Assembly (NCBI RefSeq): GCF_000013865.1
Contig: NC_007948.1
Location: 3,658,001-3,722,000, forward strand
Length of the DNA: 64,000 nt
From: Polaromonas sp. JS666
Lineage (GTDB): Bacteria > Pseudomonadota > Gammaproteobacteria > Burkholderiales > Burkholderiaceae_C
Direction: 5' to 3'
Shown here: positions 25,037 through 34,911 of the stretch, piece after piece
How the letters are laid out: every line of letters starts with the position of its first letter
How positions within the stretch are numbered: the stretch's first letter is position 1
Program-made: the position numbers and the translations under genes
Notes under the pieces: generated by a model
Seen by the model: the letters and a program-made list of their open reading frames with translations, nothing else
What the model was told of the DNA's origin: nothing
The model's database searches: none

Positions 25037-25366
25037 ATACAGGCTGAAGCATTGAAGCTCAGCCCTGAAGTCCCCGCTTTGCGCCCAGGTTGCGCATTGA
25101 TGAAGTTTGCAAGGATTGGTGGAAGTTTTGTCTTTGCTTTTTGTCTTTACATCCGCATCTCGCCACCCCGTCACTTTGGGCGCATTGGAGTCCATTGCCG
25201 GCCACTTTCCCCGCTCGCCATGCCGATCTGGTGCAGGTGACGAGGGGTTAGCCGGTCGTGGCGGACGGCGGAGCCGGTGAAACACCGTCTCACGCTGGAC
25301 GCAGAACGCGGCGCCTCAATATCAAATAAAATGAACCTTTAACGACCGCTCCTGTCACATCAACCC
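25037..25366. other. Intergenic region before copper block 1
   Basis: No gene or RNA was recognised in these 330 bases. The final 50 bases are AT-richer (around ATCAAATAAAATGAACC) and probably hold the promoter of the copper operon. No CueR-type dyad was seen here. Confidence 0.5.
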
Positions 25367-25789
25367 ATGCGCCACCTGTTCCTCATCCTCCTGATCGCGT
25401 TGCTGCCTGTGCGCGGCTGGGTCGGTGATGCGATGGCGACCGGGATGGCTGGCACCCCGGCGCAGCACCAGCAACAAGTCGCTGCAAAAATGGTAGCTGA
25501 ACATGTTCATGAAGTTGGGGCGCAAGGCCATTTTGACCATGACGCCGTGGTGGCAGAGGCTGGTCAAGCCGCTGCCGACTGCACGGGCCATACCTCCGGT
25601 GTGGCGTCTCACGCGGCAAGCACGCACTGCGAGTCCTGCACCGCCTGTCAGGCTTGCCACACGGTCGCGTTGTCCCAATTTGCGCCTGTCTTGAGCCCCG
25701 TTGTCAGGGGGCTCACGCTCTCCAGCATCGCAGCAGACCAGTTTTCCAGTGCCGAAGCTGCACTGGGTCAGAAACCACCCATCTCCTGA
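25367..25789 (+). CDS. Exported Cys/His-rich protein at the head of copper block 1
   Basis: The 140-residue protein has an N-terminal hydrophobic export sequence and a His-rich middle part (EHVHEVGAQGHFDHD). A Cys cluster, HCESCTACQACH, lies near residues 87-98. The composition is that of a soft-metal binding periplasmic protein similar in layout to CopL/DUF2946-type leader proteins of copper operons. It is the first gene of the 25.4-31.3 kb cluster. Role inferred: copper binding or expression control; no domain was firmly recognised. Confidence 0.65.
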   Translation: MRHLFLILLIALLPVRGWVGDAMATGMAGTPAQHQQQVAAKMVAEHVHEVGAQGHFDHDAVVAEAGQAAADCTGHTSGVASHAASTHCESCTACQACHTVALSQFAPVLSPVVRGLTLSSIAADQFSSAEAALGQKPPIS

Positions 25790-25899
25790 GCTCCCGGCCC
25801 GAATTGGGTCTGTACTCGCCGCCGGCAGGGTCTTGTGGACCCGCATTGCCCGGACATTGCGATTTCAACATCGCACTGCTTGTCATTCAGGAGATTTTC

Positions 25900-26247
25900 G
25901 TGAACTTCCGCTTTATTTCAAATGCGGCCGTGCGGCTGGCCGTAATGGCTCTACCGCTATGGACCTATTCGGCCAATGCGCAGGGGCCTGCGCCATCATC
26001 GACATCGTCCTCCCCCCAAACGATGACACAAGCTGCGCCAGCCGCCTTTCGCTCGGCGCTGGAGGGCTACAAGCCTTACACCGACGAAAAAACCGTCAAC
26101 TGGAAAGAAGCCAACGACACTGCTGGCCGAATCGGTGGTTGGCGCGAGTACGCCAAAGAGGCCAGTCAGCCCGAGTCCGGGGCCAGGCCGCCAGCGGCTG
26201 ATGTCGCGACCAAGCCCGGCCCTGGCGCAGTGCCTGCCAAACCGTGA
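25900..26247 (+). CDS. Exported protein of copper efflux operons, unknown
   Basis: The 115-residue product has a signal peptide (VRLAVMALPLWTYSANAQ). The mature part carries FRSALEGYKPYTDEKTVNWK and EANDTAGRIGGWREYAKEA. Such short proteins recur beside TolC-type genes in copper clusters of betaproteobacteria (family memory). The start is GTG at 25900, with CAGGAG 6 bases upstream. It lies 11 bases before the TolC lipoprotein gene, so the two are co-expressed. Function unknown. Confidence 0.7.
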   Translation: MNFRFISNAAVRLAVMALPLWTYSANAQGPAPSSTSSSPQTMTQAAPAAFRSALEGYKPYTDEKTVNWKEANDTAGRIGGWREYAKEASQPESGARPPAADVATKPGPGAVPAKP

Positions 26248-26258
26248 CAGGAAACGCC

Positions 26259-27677
26259 ATGAAAACGATTTTTCGATTGAGCGCCCTGGCCACGGCAGGC
26301 CTTGTGCTGGCAGGCTGCGCATCGGTCAACGTTGACCAGGTCGTGCGTGACACCAATGACACAACCAACACCTTTACCCAAGGCAAGCTGGAGCTCAGCC
26401 GTACCGAGCAGCAGGGGCAAGCCAGAGCCAAGCTGAGCAGTGAACTGCTGGCCAAGCCTTTAACGATGGACGATGCCGTACAGCTGGCTTTGTCCAACAG
26501 CCCGGCCGTGCAGACCTTGTTGGCGCAAAGCTGGGCCGACATGGCCCAGGCCAACCAGGCGGGCCGGATTGCCAACCCGCTCTTCACGTTTGAACGGATG
26601 CGCTTTGGCGATGAGCTTGAGCTGGGTCGTCTGCTGTCATTTGGCCTGCTGGATATCCTGACGCTGCCGCGGCGGCAGGCCATTTCGCGCAGCCAGGGCA
26701 GGCAGGCCAAGGTGCAGCTCAGTGCCAATGTGGTCGAGCAGGTCACGCAGGTACGCCAGGCCTGGGTGCGAGCCGTGGCCGCGCAGCAGACGCTGCAATA
26801 CGCAGGCCAGGTCAACAGCACCGCGCAGGCGAGTGCAGAACTTGCCCGGCGCATGCAGCAGGTGGGCAACTTCACCAAGCTGCAGCGGGCGCGCCAGCAG
26901 GTGTTCTATGCGGACGCTACCGCACAGCTGGCGTCAAGCCAGCATGCGGCCACCGCCGCCCGCGAAGAGCTGACGCGCCAGCTGGGCCTGACCGACGCGC
27001 AAGCCGGGCAATTAAAGCTGCCTGAACGCCTTCCCGACCTGCCGAAAGAACCGCGCCAGGCAGCCGTGGTGAGCGCCAACGCCACGCAGCAGCGCCTGGA
27101 CGTGCAAATGGCACGTAACCAGCTCGACGTGGCGGGGCAATCCCAAGGCTTGAACTTGATCACCAGCCTTGTTGACGTGGAGCTGGGCATTCGCCGCGAC
27201 ACGGTGTTTGACAACGCGGCCGGCACGAGCACGCCACGCAGAGGTTACGAGCTGGGCATTCGCCTGCCAATCTTTGATTGGGGCTCCGCGCAGCGTGCCG
27301 CGATGAACGCGCAGTCGCTGGCCGCCGCCAACCGCTATGAAAGCACGGTGCGCAACGCCTCGTCACAGCTGCGGGAGAGTTATTCGGCTTACCGCACAGC
27401 CTATGACGTGGCCCGGCATTACCGCGACGAGATTGTGCCGCTGCGCAAGACCATGGCCGACGAAAACGTACTGCGCTACAACGGCATGCTGATAGGCGTG
27501 TTCGAGCTGCTGGCCGACAACCGCGAGCAGATCTCCAGCGTCATCGCCGCGATCAACGCCTATCAGCAGTTCTGGCTCGCCGATGCTGCGCTTGCCGCGT
27601 CCATGACCGGCAAGCCAACCGCCACGCTGATGGCAGCGCCCACGTCAGGTGGCGGCGGCGACGGGGCCGGTCACTGA
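26259..27677 (+). CDS. TolC-family outer-membrane lipoprotein
   Basis: The 472-residue outer-membrane efflux protein has a lipoprotein signal: LVLAGC with Cys at residue 19. The helical hairpin repeats typical of TolC/CusC follow. Two OEP domains are suggested by repeated long amphipathic helices. No inner-membrane pump is encoded next to it, so it may serve the CusBA encoded at 31.7-36.5 kb or another pump. It may also share a role with the multicopper oxidase encoded 34 bases downstream. Confidence 0.85.
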   Translation: MKTIFRLSALATAGLVLAGCASVNVDQVVRDTNDTTNTFTQGKLELSRTEQQGQARAKLSSELLAKPLTMDDAVQLALSNSPAVQTLLAQSWADMAQANQAGRIANPLFTFERMRFGDELELGRLLSFGLLDILTLPRRQAISRSQGRQAKVQLSANVVEQVTQVRQAWVRAVAAQQTLQYAGQVNSTAQASAELARRMQQVGNFTKLQRARQQVFYADATAQLASSQHAATAAREELTRQLGLTDAQAGQLKLPERLPDLPKEPRQAAVVSANATQQRLDVQMARNQLDVAGQSQGLNLITSLVDVELGIRRDTVFDNAAGTSTPRRGYELGIRLPIFDWGSAQRAAMNAQSLAAANRYESTVRNASSQLRESYSAYRTAYDVARHYRDEIVPLRKTMADENVLRYNGMLIGVFELLADNREQISSVIAAINAYQQFWLADAALAASMTGKPTATLMAAPTSGGGGDGAGH

Positions 27678-27711
27678 TGACCCGCCGCACAGACCAATCA
27701 ATGGAATCGAC

Positions 27712-29127
27712 ATGACAAACAGAAGAAATTTTTTGACCGGCGCGGGCGCACTGACCTCCGCCGTGGCCGCAGCAGCAGTCAGCCGGGTGGCGATGGCCGC
27801 CCTGCCGGAACCGGTCCTGCAGACAAAACCCGACACCATGCCGCCGCTCGTTCCCGCCACGGGCCGCCCCTACAACCCGGTGGTCACGCTCAATGGCTGG
27901 ACGCTGCCCTGGCGCATGAACAATGGCGTCAAGGAATTCCACCTGGTGGCCGAACCGGTGGTGCGCGAGATGTCACCCGGATTCAAGGCGCACCTCTGGG
28001 GCTACAACGGCCAGAGCCCCGGCCCGACCATTGAAGTGGTGGAAGGCGACCGGGTGCGCATTTTTGTTACCAACAAGCTGCCCGAGCACACCAGCATTCA
28101 CTGGCACGGCCAGCGCCTGCCCAACGGCATGGACGGCGTGGCGGGCCTGACCCAGCCCGCCATTCCGGTCGGCAAGACCTTTGTCTACGAATTCGTGGCC
28201 CGGCGCCCGGGCACCTTTATGTACCATCCGCATGCCGACGAGATGACGCAGATGGCCATGGGCATGATGGGCTTCTGGATCACCCACCCGAAAGCGAAGC
28301 ATCCGCTGATCGACGAGGTCAACCGTGACTTCGTGTTCCTGCTCAATGCCTATGACATAGACCCCGGCGCCTACACGCCCAAGATCATGACCATGCTCGA
28401 CTTCAACCTCTGGAGCTGGAACAGCCGGGTCTTTCCGGGCATTGACCCGCTGGTGGTGCGCAAGAACGACAAGGTGCGCATCCGCATCGGCAACCTGACC
28501 ATGACCAATCACCCGATGCACCTGCATGGGCATGAGTTTCTGGTGACCGGCACCGATGGCGGCCCCACCCCAAAATCAACCCGCTGGCCCGAGGTGACGA
28601 CCGATGTCGCTGTCGGCCAGATGCGGCAAATCGAGTTCCTGGCCGACGAAGAGGGCGACTGGGCTTTTCACTGCCACAAGAGCCACCACACCATGAACGC
28701 CATGGGCCATGACGTGCCGACCCTCATTGGCGTAGACCACCGCAAAGTGGTGAAGGACATCACCAACGTCATCCCCGACTACATGGTGATGGGCGAGCGC
28801 GGCATGGCCGACATGGCCGAGATGGAAATGCCTTTGCCGGACAACACCGAAAGGATGATGACCGGCGCAGGCCCCTTCGGCTCAGTCGAAATGGGCGGCA
28901 TGTTCAGCATGGTCAAGGTACGCAAAGACCAAAAACCCGGCGACTACAAAGACCCTGGCTGGTACAAGCACCCGGTGGGTGAAGTCGCCTATGAATGGAC
29001 AGGTTCGCTGCCCAATCCGGCACGCTTTGCAGCCGAGGGCGGCCAATCCATGAAAGCACAGAACATGCCCCTGAAAGAAGTCGAAGTTCAGGTCCGCAAG
29101 CCCTCCATGGGCAACATGAAGCATTGA
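27712..29127 (+). CDS. Multicopper oxidase, Tat-exported, two-domain spacing
   Basis: The 471-residue protein has a Tat-type signal (NRRNFLTG) and all four copper-ligand blocks: HWHG (His130, His132), HPH (His172, His174), NHPMHLHGH (His267-His272) and HCHKSHHTM (His320, Cys321, His322, with His326 and Met331). Only about 75 residues separate the first and second halves, so the core resembles two-domain oxidases rather than three-domain CopA/CueO. About 130 unassigned Met-rich residues follow the last ligand. Probable role: oxidation of periplasmic Cu(I) to Cu(II). Confidence 0.88.
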   Translation: MTNRRNFLTGAGALTSAVAAAAVSRVAMAALPEPVLQTKPDTMPPLVPATGRPYNPVVTLNGWTLPWRMNNGVKEFHLVAEPVVREMSPGFKAHLWGYNGQSPGPTIEVVEGDRVRIFVTNKLPEHTSIHWHGQRLPNGMDGVAGLTQPAIPVGKTFVYEFVARRPGTFMYHPHADEMTQMAMGMMGFWITHPKAKHPLIDEVNRDFVFLLNAYDIDPGAYTPKIMTMLDFNLWSWNSRVFPGIDPLVVRKNDKVRIRIGNLTMTNHPMHLHGHEFLVTGTDGGPTPKSTRWPEVTTDVAVGQMRQIEFLADEEGDWAFHCHKSHHTMNAMGHDVPTLIGVDHRKVVKDITNVIPDYMVMGERGMADMAEMEMPLPDNTERMMTGAGPFGSVEMGGMFSMVKVRKDQKPGDYKDPGWYKHPVGEVAYEWTGSLPNPARFAAEGGQSMKAQNMPLKEVEVQVRKPSMGNMKH

Positions 29128-29159
29128 CAGAGTTGAAGCAATATCCTGGAGGAAATGTC

Positions 29160-29792
29160 ATGAAAATTGTCATGAAAATCTCAAAAGCCACTCAAAAAGC
29201 CACTCAATTAGCAGCGGCGTGCACCCTGGCTGTCTGGACCAGCGCCTCTTTTGCGCAACACACCGGGCATGCGCACAGCAGCGCCGCCAAGGCAACCGCG
29301 CAAGCCGACACCCCGGCATCTCCGTACGCGGGAGAGCAGACCCGCGACATCAAGTCACTTTCTGCAAGTGATGTAACGAGCCTCCTGTCGGGTGCCGGCA
29401 TGGCCTATGCGAAAGCCGCCGAGCTTAACGGCTACCCGGGCCCTGCACATGTGCTGGAATTGTCGTCGCAGCTAAGGCTCAATGGCGATCAGCACAGCGC
29501 CACCAGAACGTTGATGGATCAGCACAAATCCAGGGCACGCACCCTGGGGGCTCAGCTGCTGGAGGCTGAGCGTTCGCTGGACGGGGCTTTTGCCTCACAA
29601 CAAATCGATGCTCAGCGCGTTGAAGACCTGACCCGCCAAATCGGCACGCTGCAAGCCCGGCTGCGCGCGGAACATTTACAGACCCACCTGGCGCAAACCG
29701 CGCTGCTCAGCCCACAGCAAATTGCCAGCTACCAGAGATTGCGGGGTTATGACCGGACGACGACAGGAAAGGAACCAAGCTCTCCTCAATAA
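29160..29792 (+). CDS. Spy/CpxP-like periplasmic protein
   Basis: The 210-residue product has a signal peptide (CTLAVWTSASFAQ) and a His-containing linker. A helical domain carries GPAHVLELSSQLRLNGDQ and TALLSPQQIASYQRLRGYD. The latter is the LTxxQ-like motif of Spy/CpxP/CnrX-type proteins, which bind metals or act as periplasmic chaperones. GGAGG lies upstream. It lies between the oxidase and cupredoxin genes, consistent with copper or unfolded-protein stress. Confidence 0.7.
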   Translation: MKIVMKISKATQKATQLAAACTLAVWTSASFAQHTGHAHSSAAKATAQADTPASPYAGEQTRDIKSLSASDVTSLLSGAGMAYAKAAELNGYPGPAHVLELSSQLRLNGDQHSATRTLMDQHKSRARTLGAQLLEAERSLDGAFASQQIDAQRVEDLTRQIGTLQARLRAEHLQTHLAQTALLSPQQIASYQRLRGYDRTTTGKEPSSPQ

Positions 29793-29898
29793 GGTCTCAT
29801 CCGGCTTCACGCAAGACCAAAACCCCATTCATTTCCCGAACCCGATGACTACCCTGGTCACCGTCTATTTTTCAATCACCCCGTTTAAAAGGTATTTC

Positions 29899-30411
29899 AT
29901 GAAATCACATAATGTCCTGCTCGCGCTCCCTTGCGTTCTGTTTTCCCTGTCCGCGCTGGCGGCTGGCAACCATACAGGTAGTCATGGAGACGACGCGATC
30001 GGCAAGCCCGGCATCGCATCCAGGGTGACACGCACGGTGGTCGTCGACATGACCGATGACATGCGCTTCCATACCTCAAAAGTTCCCGTCAAGCAGGGTG
30101 AGACTATCCGCTTCGTCGCCAGGAATCTTGGCCAGGTCAAGCACGAAATGGTGCTGGGCTCGGAAAAAGACCTGAAGGACCACTACGAAGTGATGAAGAA
30201 AAATCCGGAAATGGAGCATGAGGACGCCAACATGGTGACGGTCGCGCCGGGCAAAAGCGGCGAGATCATCTGGCAGTTCACCAGGGCAGGCAAGGTCGAC
30301 TTCGCCTGCCTGCAGCCCGGGCACTATGACGCCGGCATGAAGGGGCTGGTGAATGTGGCAAGCAGCAAGGTACTGATCAAAGGAGATGGCCATGCAGATC
30401 ACAAGCGTTGA
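29899..30411 (+). CDS. copI: CopI-like periplasmic cupredoxin
   Basis: The 170-residue protein has a signal peptide ending LSALAA and a single cupredoxin domain. Candidate type 1 copper ligands are His in QVKHEMVLG (near 93) and Cys, His and Met in FACLQPGHYDAGM (near 139-149). A Met/His-bearing insert (KKNPEMEHEDANM) adds possible Cu(I) sites. It resembles CopI of betaproteobacterial and gammaproteobacterial copper operons. It is encoded in the run between the Spy-like and DUF411 genes. Confidence 0.82.
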   Translation: MKSHNVLLALPCVLFSLSALAAGNHTGSHGDDAIGKPGIASRVTRTVVVDMTDDMRFHTSKVPVKQGETIRFVARNLGQVKHEMVLGSEKDLKDHYEVMKKNPEMEHEDANMVTVAPGKSGEIIWQFTRAGKVDFACLQPGHYDAGMKGLVNVASSKVLIKGDGHADHKR

Positions 30412-30910
30412 CATGGTTTCCCGTCGTATGGCGTTGCGGTTGCCGCTGGCGGCACTTGCGACGGCAGCGCTCCTCACTCAACCGCTGCGCGCGCTGGCTC
30501 GCAGCAGCCAGCCCCAGATCACGGTCTGGAAGGACCCGGACTGCGGCTGTTGCCAGGACTGGGTCAAACACCTGGAAGCCGGCGGCTTTCAGGTGAAGGT
30601 GAATAACGGCGGCAATACCGCGGCCAGGACCCGGCTCGGTGTGCCTGACAAGTTGGGCTCCAGCCACACAGCACTGGTGGGCGGCTATGCCATCGAGGGC
30701 CATGTACCCGCCCGGGAAATTCACCGTCTTTTAAAAGAACGCCCATCGGTCATCGGTCTGGCCGTGCCCGGCATGCCCGTCGGCTCACCGGGCATGGATG
30801 CGCCGGTGTATGGCGGGCGCAAGGACCCGTACGACGTGCTGCTCATCAACCGCGATGGCAGCAGCCGTGTTTATCAAGCTTATCCCTCCCAATCTCCCGC
30901 TAAATCCTGA
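30392..30910 (+). CDS. DUF411 metal-binding protein
   Basis: The 172-residue protein has an export signal with Arg-Arg (VSRRMALRLPLAALATAALL) and the DUF411 core: VWKDPDCGCCQDWVKHLE, LGSSHTALVGGYAIEGHVPA and GMPVGSPGMD. The CGCC motif is the probable metal or thiol site, as in CopG-like proteins of copper clusters. The preferred start is ATG 30392, 6 bases after AGGAG; an in-frame ATG at 30386 abuts that site. It overlaps copI by 20 bases. Confidence 0.85.
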   Translation: MQITSVDMVSRRMALRLPLAALATAALLTQPLRALARSSQPQITVWKDPDCGCCQDWVKHLEAGGFQVKVNNGGNTAARTRLGVPDKLGSSHTALVGGYAIEGHVPAREIHRLLKERPSVIGLAVPGMPVGSPGMDAPVYGGRKDPYDVLLINRDGSSRVYQAYPSQSPAKS

Positions 30911-30918
30911 AAGAAATC

Positions 30919-31275
30919 ATGATGAAAACCCTGAAAACCCTGTTGATCCTCACGGCCATGGCTGGCGCTGCGTCCGCTTACGCGGCATCGCATGCAGGCG
31001 CACCCATGGCGATGGGGGAAGCCAGCAAAGAAGCCGCCATGGCTGCCCCCACCGATATGGCCGACGGCGAAATTCGCAAAGTTGACATGGCCACCAAAAA
31101 GATCACCATCAAGCACGGCGAGATCAAAAACCTGGACATGCCTGGCATGACGATGGTGTTTCAGGTGAAGGACCCCGCCCTGCTGGACAAGGTCAAAACA
31201 GGTGACAAGATCCGCTTCAAGGCAGAGAAAGCCAGCGGCGCGATTGTGGTGACCGAAATTCAGCCGGCCAGGTAA
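30919..31275 (+). CDS. cusF: CusF-like periplasmic copper-binding protein
   Basis: The 118-residue exported protein has a signal peptide ending ASAYAA. Its CusF fold runs GEIRKVDMATKKITIKHGEI, then LDMPGMTMVFQV and GDKIRFKAE. The metal site is His in IKHGEI with the Met pair in PGMTM; the Trp of classical CusF is not in the same place. It is the last gene of copper block 1 and is followed by a terminator. It probably carries Cu(I)/Ag(I) to the Cus pump. Confidence 0.87.
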   Translation: MMKTLKTLLILTAMAGAASAYAASHAGAPMAMGEASKEAAMAAPTDMADGEIRKVDMATKKITIKHGEIKNLDMPGMTMVFQVKDPALLDKVKTGDKIRFKAEKASGAIVVTEIQPAR

Positions 31276-31286
31276 GTCGTTCAAGG

Positions 31287-31316
31287 AACTACCGGGGACT
31301 TCGTCCGGGGTAGTTT
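31287..31316 (+). terminator. Hairpin terminator after copper block 1
   Basis: AACTACC (31287-31293) pairs with GGTAGTT (31309-31315). An inner GGAC-TTC-GTCC stem and a short T-rich run follow. It lies 12 bases after the cusF stop and before the convergent cus operon, so it may act in both directions. Confidence 0.65.
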
Positions 31317-31354
31317 CTTACGGCCTTGATGCAGTAAGGGTACGGCGACGGACC

Positions 31355-31693
31355 TTACCGGACTGTCGTCATGACATAGTCCTCACCTTCCTTCACAAAC
31401 CCGAAGTCCACTTTTTTGCCGACCGTCAGCTTGTCGAGCAGGCTCTTATTTTTGACCTTGAAACTCATGGTCATGGGTGGCCAGCTCAGACTGTTAACCG
31501 GCCCATGCGTAATCGTTGCCCAGCCTTTTTGAGCATCGATCTTCTTGATGGTGCCGTTCGCTTCATGTGTAGTCTGAGCGGTGGATACAGATTTCATGAC
31601 CGTGTCCATGCCCTTCATATCGCCCATTTTTGACTGGGCAAACGCGATGGATGCTGCGACAAAAACCAGGGAAGCGATTGCGATTTTCTTCAT
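31355..31693 (-). CDS. cusF: CusF-like periplasmic chaperone, second copy
   Basis: The 112-residue exported protein has a signal peptide ending SIAFA. Its CusF domain carries GTIKKIDAQKGWATITHGPV (His in THGPV) and WPPMTMSFKV, with the Trp and two Met of the classical site. The start at ATG 31693 has CAGGAG upstream. It is the last gene of the cusCBA operon and delivers Cu(I)/Ag(I) to CusB. It resembles the CusF domain fused to CusB in this operon more than the block 1 copy, judging by [18 protein letters not shown]. Confidence 0.88.
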   Translation of the reverse strand: MKKIAIASLVFVAASIAFAQSKMGDMKGMDTVMKSVSTAQTTHEANGTIKKIDAQKGWATITHGPVNSLSWPPMTMSFKVKNKSLLDKLTVGKKVDFGFVKEGEDYVMTTVR

Positions 31694-31740
31694 GAAAAAC
31701 TCCTGTTGAGAGTGGCTAATAAAACGGTCGAGAATTAAGT

Positions 31741-34700
31741 TCAACTGGCGGGAATGCGTTGCTCCCGGAAAGGCCTGCCTGTGGCTTGGCGCTCGCGCGG
31801 CCGCCGCATCAGCAGATACGCCGCCGGAATCACGAACATCGACAGCAGCGGAGCAGTGATCATGCCGCCGACCATGGGCGCGGCAATGCGCTGCATCACC
31901 TCGGAGCCCGTCCCCGTGCCCCACATGATCGGGAACAGGCCGGCCAGAATGACGGCCACCGTCATGGCCTTGGGCCGCACGCGCAACACCGCGCCTTCAC
32001 GGATGGCGTCCAGCAAGTCAGAGGCACTGGTTTTTCCTTGCTCGAGCCGATCGTCCCAGGCAGACTTCAGGTACAGCAGCATGATCACGCCGAACTCGGC
32101 AGAGACCCCGGCCAGTGCGATGAACCCAACAGCGCCGGCCACCGACAGGTTGTAGCTCAGCAGGTACAGCAGCCAGATGCCCCCCACCAGCGCAAATGGC
32201 AGCGTGGACAAGATCAGCAGAGCCTCGTCGAAGCGCTTGAACGTCAGGTACAGCAGCACGAAGATGATCAGCAGCGTAAACGGCACCACCACTTTGAGCT
32301 TGGCCGTGGCGCGTTCCAGGAACTCGAACTGACCCGACCAGGAGATCGAATAGCCCGGCGGCAGCTTGACCTTTTCGGCCACTGCTTTCTGCATGTCCTG
32401 CACCGCAGAGCGCAAATCCCGACCTCGAATATCAACATACACCCAGCCCGACAGGCGGGCGTTTTCGCTGCGCAGCATGGGCGGGCCATCGGTGATGCGG
32501 AGATCGGCCACGTCAGACAGCACCAGGCGCTGGCCGCGTTCCGTCACAAACGGCAGGCTGCGCAGCTTCTCCAGAGAATCCCGGATTTCCCGCGGGTAAC
32601 GCATGTTGATGGGAAAGCGCTGCAGGCCTTCGACCGTCTCACCGATGTTCTCGCCGCCCACCGCCGAGCTGATGACCGACTGTACGTCGGCAATGTTTAA
32701 TCCAAAACTGGCTGCCGCCTCTCGGCGGATGTTGACGTCCACATAGCGTCCGCCCGTCAGGCGCTCGGCCAGTGCGCTGCTGACGCCGGGAACGTCCTTC
32801 AGCGCGCGCTCAATCTCCCCGGTGAGGCGGTCAATCGTTACGAGGTCCGTGCCGGCAATCTTTACGCCTACCGGGCTCTTGATGCCGGTGGCCAGCATGT
32901 CGATGCGGTTGCGGATGGGTGGTACCCAAATATTTGAAAGGCCTGGCACCTTGACGATGCGGTCGAGCTCTTCCACCAGCTTGTCCTGGGTCATGCCGGC
33001 TCGCCACTGGTCGCGCGGCTTGAACTGGATGGTCGTTTCGAACATCTCCATCGGCGCCGGGTCGGTCGCAGTCTCTGCACGCCCAGCCTTGCCATAAACG
33101 CTGGCGACCTCGGGCACGGTCTTGATCAGCCGGTCGGTTTGTTGCAGTAGCTCGCCCGCCTTGCCGGCCGACAGGCCTGGTAACGCTGAGGGCATGTAGA
33201 GCAAATCGCCCTCGTCAAGCCGCGGCATGAACTCGCCGCCGATATGCTGCAGCGGCCAGAGACTGATAACAAGGATGACAGCAGAGGCCAACAGAGTGAG
33301 CTTGGGCGCACGCAACACGATATCCAGCAACGGCCGGTAGGCCGCGATCAGCAAGCGGTTCAGCGGATTGCTCTTCTCATCGGGGATTCGACCCCGAATC
33401 AGGTAACCCATTAGCACCGGAATCAAGGTTACTGACAGCCCGGCCGCTGCGGCCATGGCGTAAGTCTTGGTAAACGCCAGCGGTGAGAACAGCCGTCCTT
33501 CCTGGGCCTCCAGCGTAAACACCGGGATAAAGGACAAAGTGATGATCAGCAGCGAGAAGAACAGCGCCGGGCCCACTTCCGCCGCTGCGTCACCGATGAC
33601 CCGCCAACGCGCCTCGCCCTGCAGCGTTTCGCCCGGATGATCGTGACCCCAATGCTCCAGGTGTTTGTGGGCGTTTTCGATCATCACCACCGCCGCATCG
33701 ACCATGGCGCCAATGGCGATCGCAATGCCGCCCAGTGACATGATGTTTGCGTTTACCCCTTGGTAATGCATCACGATAAAGGCGGCGAGGATGCCCAGCG
33801 GTAGCGAGATGATCGCGACGAAGGCCGAGCGCAGGTGAAACAGGAAGATGAAGCACACCACGGCCACCACGAGAAATTCCTCCAGCAGCTTGTGCGTGAG
33901 GTTGTCCACCGCGCGCTCGATCAGGCCCGAGCGGTCGTAGGTGGGCACAATTTCCACGCCCTTGGGCAGGCTGGCTTGCAGCGTCTGAATCTTGGCCTTG
34001 ACGGCGGCAATGGTTTCCAGCGCGTTCTTGCCCGAGCGCATGATGATCACGCCGCCGGCAGCCTCGCCCTCACCATCGAGCTCGCCGATGCCGCGACGCA
34101 TTTCCGGGCCGATCTGGATGCGTGCCACATCACCGAGGCGCACCGAGACGCCGGCAGGTGTGGTCATCAACGGTACGGCACGGAAATCCTCCAGGCTTTG
34201 CAAATAGCCCGAGGCCCGCACCATGTATTCCGCTTCACCGAGTTCCAGGACAGAGCCACCGGTTTCCTGGTTGGCCTTCTGGATGGCTTCGACCACCTTG
34301 GTATGCGCAATGGCATAGGCTGCCAGCTTCTCGGGATCTAACACGATCTGGTACTGGCGCACCATGCCGCCCACCGACGCCACTTCCGCGACGTTAGGAA
34401 CAGTTTTCAGCTCGTACTTGAGAAACCAGTCCTGCAGCGCGCGCAACTGCCCGGCGTCCTGCGTGCCGCTGCGGTCGATCAGCGCGTACTGATAAATCCA
34501 TCCCACGCCCGTCGCATCCGGCCCCAGCGAGGCCTTGGCCGCTGGAGGCAGGCGTGACTGCACCTGATTGAGGTACTCCAGCACCCGCGAGCGTGCCCAG
34601 TACAGGTCAGTACCGTCCTCGAACAGCACGTAGACGAAGGAGTCGCCGAAGAAGGAGTAGCCGCGCACCGTCTTGGCGCCAGGCACCGAGAGCATGGTCG

Positions 34701-34911
34701 TGGTCAACGGGTAGGTGACCTGGTTCTCGACAATGCGCGGTGCCTGCCCGGGGTAGGTGGTGCGGATGATGACCTGCACGTCCGACAGGTCGGGCAAGGC
34801 GTCCAGTGGCGTCCTGAGCACCGAGTACACGCCCCAGGCACTCACCATGAGCGTAGCCAGCAGCACCAGGAAGCGGTTGGCGATAGACCAGCGAATCAGA
34901 CGGGCGATCAC
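31741..34911 (-). CDS. cusA: CusA-type heavy-metal RND pump (Cu(I)/Ag(I))
   Basis: The 1056-residue inner-membrane proton antiporter has the HME-RND start [19 protein letters not shown] and the TM4 proton-relay stretch [20 protein letters not shown]. Twelve membrane segments are arranged as in the family. Candidate copper-binding Met residues lie in [32 protein letters not shown] and [12 protein letters not shown], matching the three-Met site of E. coli CusA. It overlaps cusB by 4 bases. It exports monovalent copper or silver through CusB and CusC. Confidence 0.95.
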   Translation of the reverse strand: MIARLIRWSIANRFLVLLATLMVSAWGVYSVLRTPLDALPDLSDVQVIIRTTYPGQAPRIVENQVTYPLTTTMLSVPGAKTVRGYSFFGDSFVYVLFEDGTDLYWARSRVLEYLNQVQSRLPPAAKASLGPDATGVGWIYQYALIDRSGTQDAGQLRALQDWFLKYELKTVPNVAEVASVGGMVRQYQIVLDPEKLAAYAIAHTKVVEAIQKANQETGGSVLELGEAEYMVRASGYLQSLEDFRAVPLMTTPAGVSVRLGDVARIQIGPEMRRGIGELDGEGEAAGGVIIMRSGKNALETIAAVKAKIQTLQASLPKGVEIVPTYDRSGLIERAVDNLTHKLLEEFLVVAVVCFIFLFHLRSAFVAIISLPLGILAAFIVMHYQGVNANIMSLGGIAIAIGAMVDAAVVMIENAHKHLEHWGHDHPGETLQGEARWRVIGDAAAEVGPALFFSLLIITLSFIPVFTLEAQEGRLFSPLAFTKTYAMAAAAGLSVTLIPVLMGYLIRGRIPDEKSNPLNRLLIAAYRPLLDIVLRAPKLTLLASAVILVISLWPLQHIGGEFMPRLDEGDLLYMPSALPGLSAGKAGELLQQTDRLIKTVPEVASVYGKAGRAETATDPAPMEMFETTIQFKPRDQWRAGMTQDKLVEELDRIVKVPGLSNIWVPPIRNRIDMLATGIKSPVGVKIAGTDLVTIDRLTGEIERALKDVPGVSSALAERLTGGRYVDVNIRREAAASFGLNIADVQSVISSAVGGENIGETVEGLQRFPINMRYPREIRDSLEKLRSLPFVTERGQRLVLSDVADLRITDGPPMLRSENARLSGWVYVDIRGRDLRSAVQDMQKAVAEKVKLPPGYSISWSGQFEFLERATAKLKVVVPFTLLIIFVLLYLTFKRFDEALLILSTLPFALVGGIWLLYLLSYNLSVAGAVGFIALAGVSAEFGVIMLLYLKSAWDDRLEQGKTSASDLLDAIREGAVLRVRPKAMTVAVILAGLFPIMWGTGTGSEVMQRIAAPMVGGMITAPLLSMFVIPAAYLLMRRPRERQATGRPFREQRIPAS

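Noticed and set aside
30386..30391. ATG at 30386 as the start of the DUF411 gene
   Set aside because: It directly abuts the AGGAG ribosome site; the ATG at 30392 has proper spacing.
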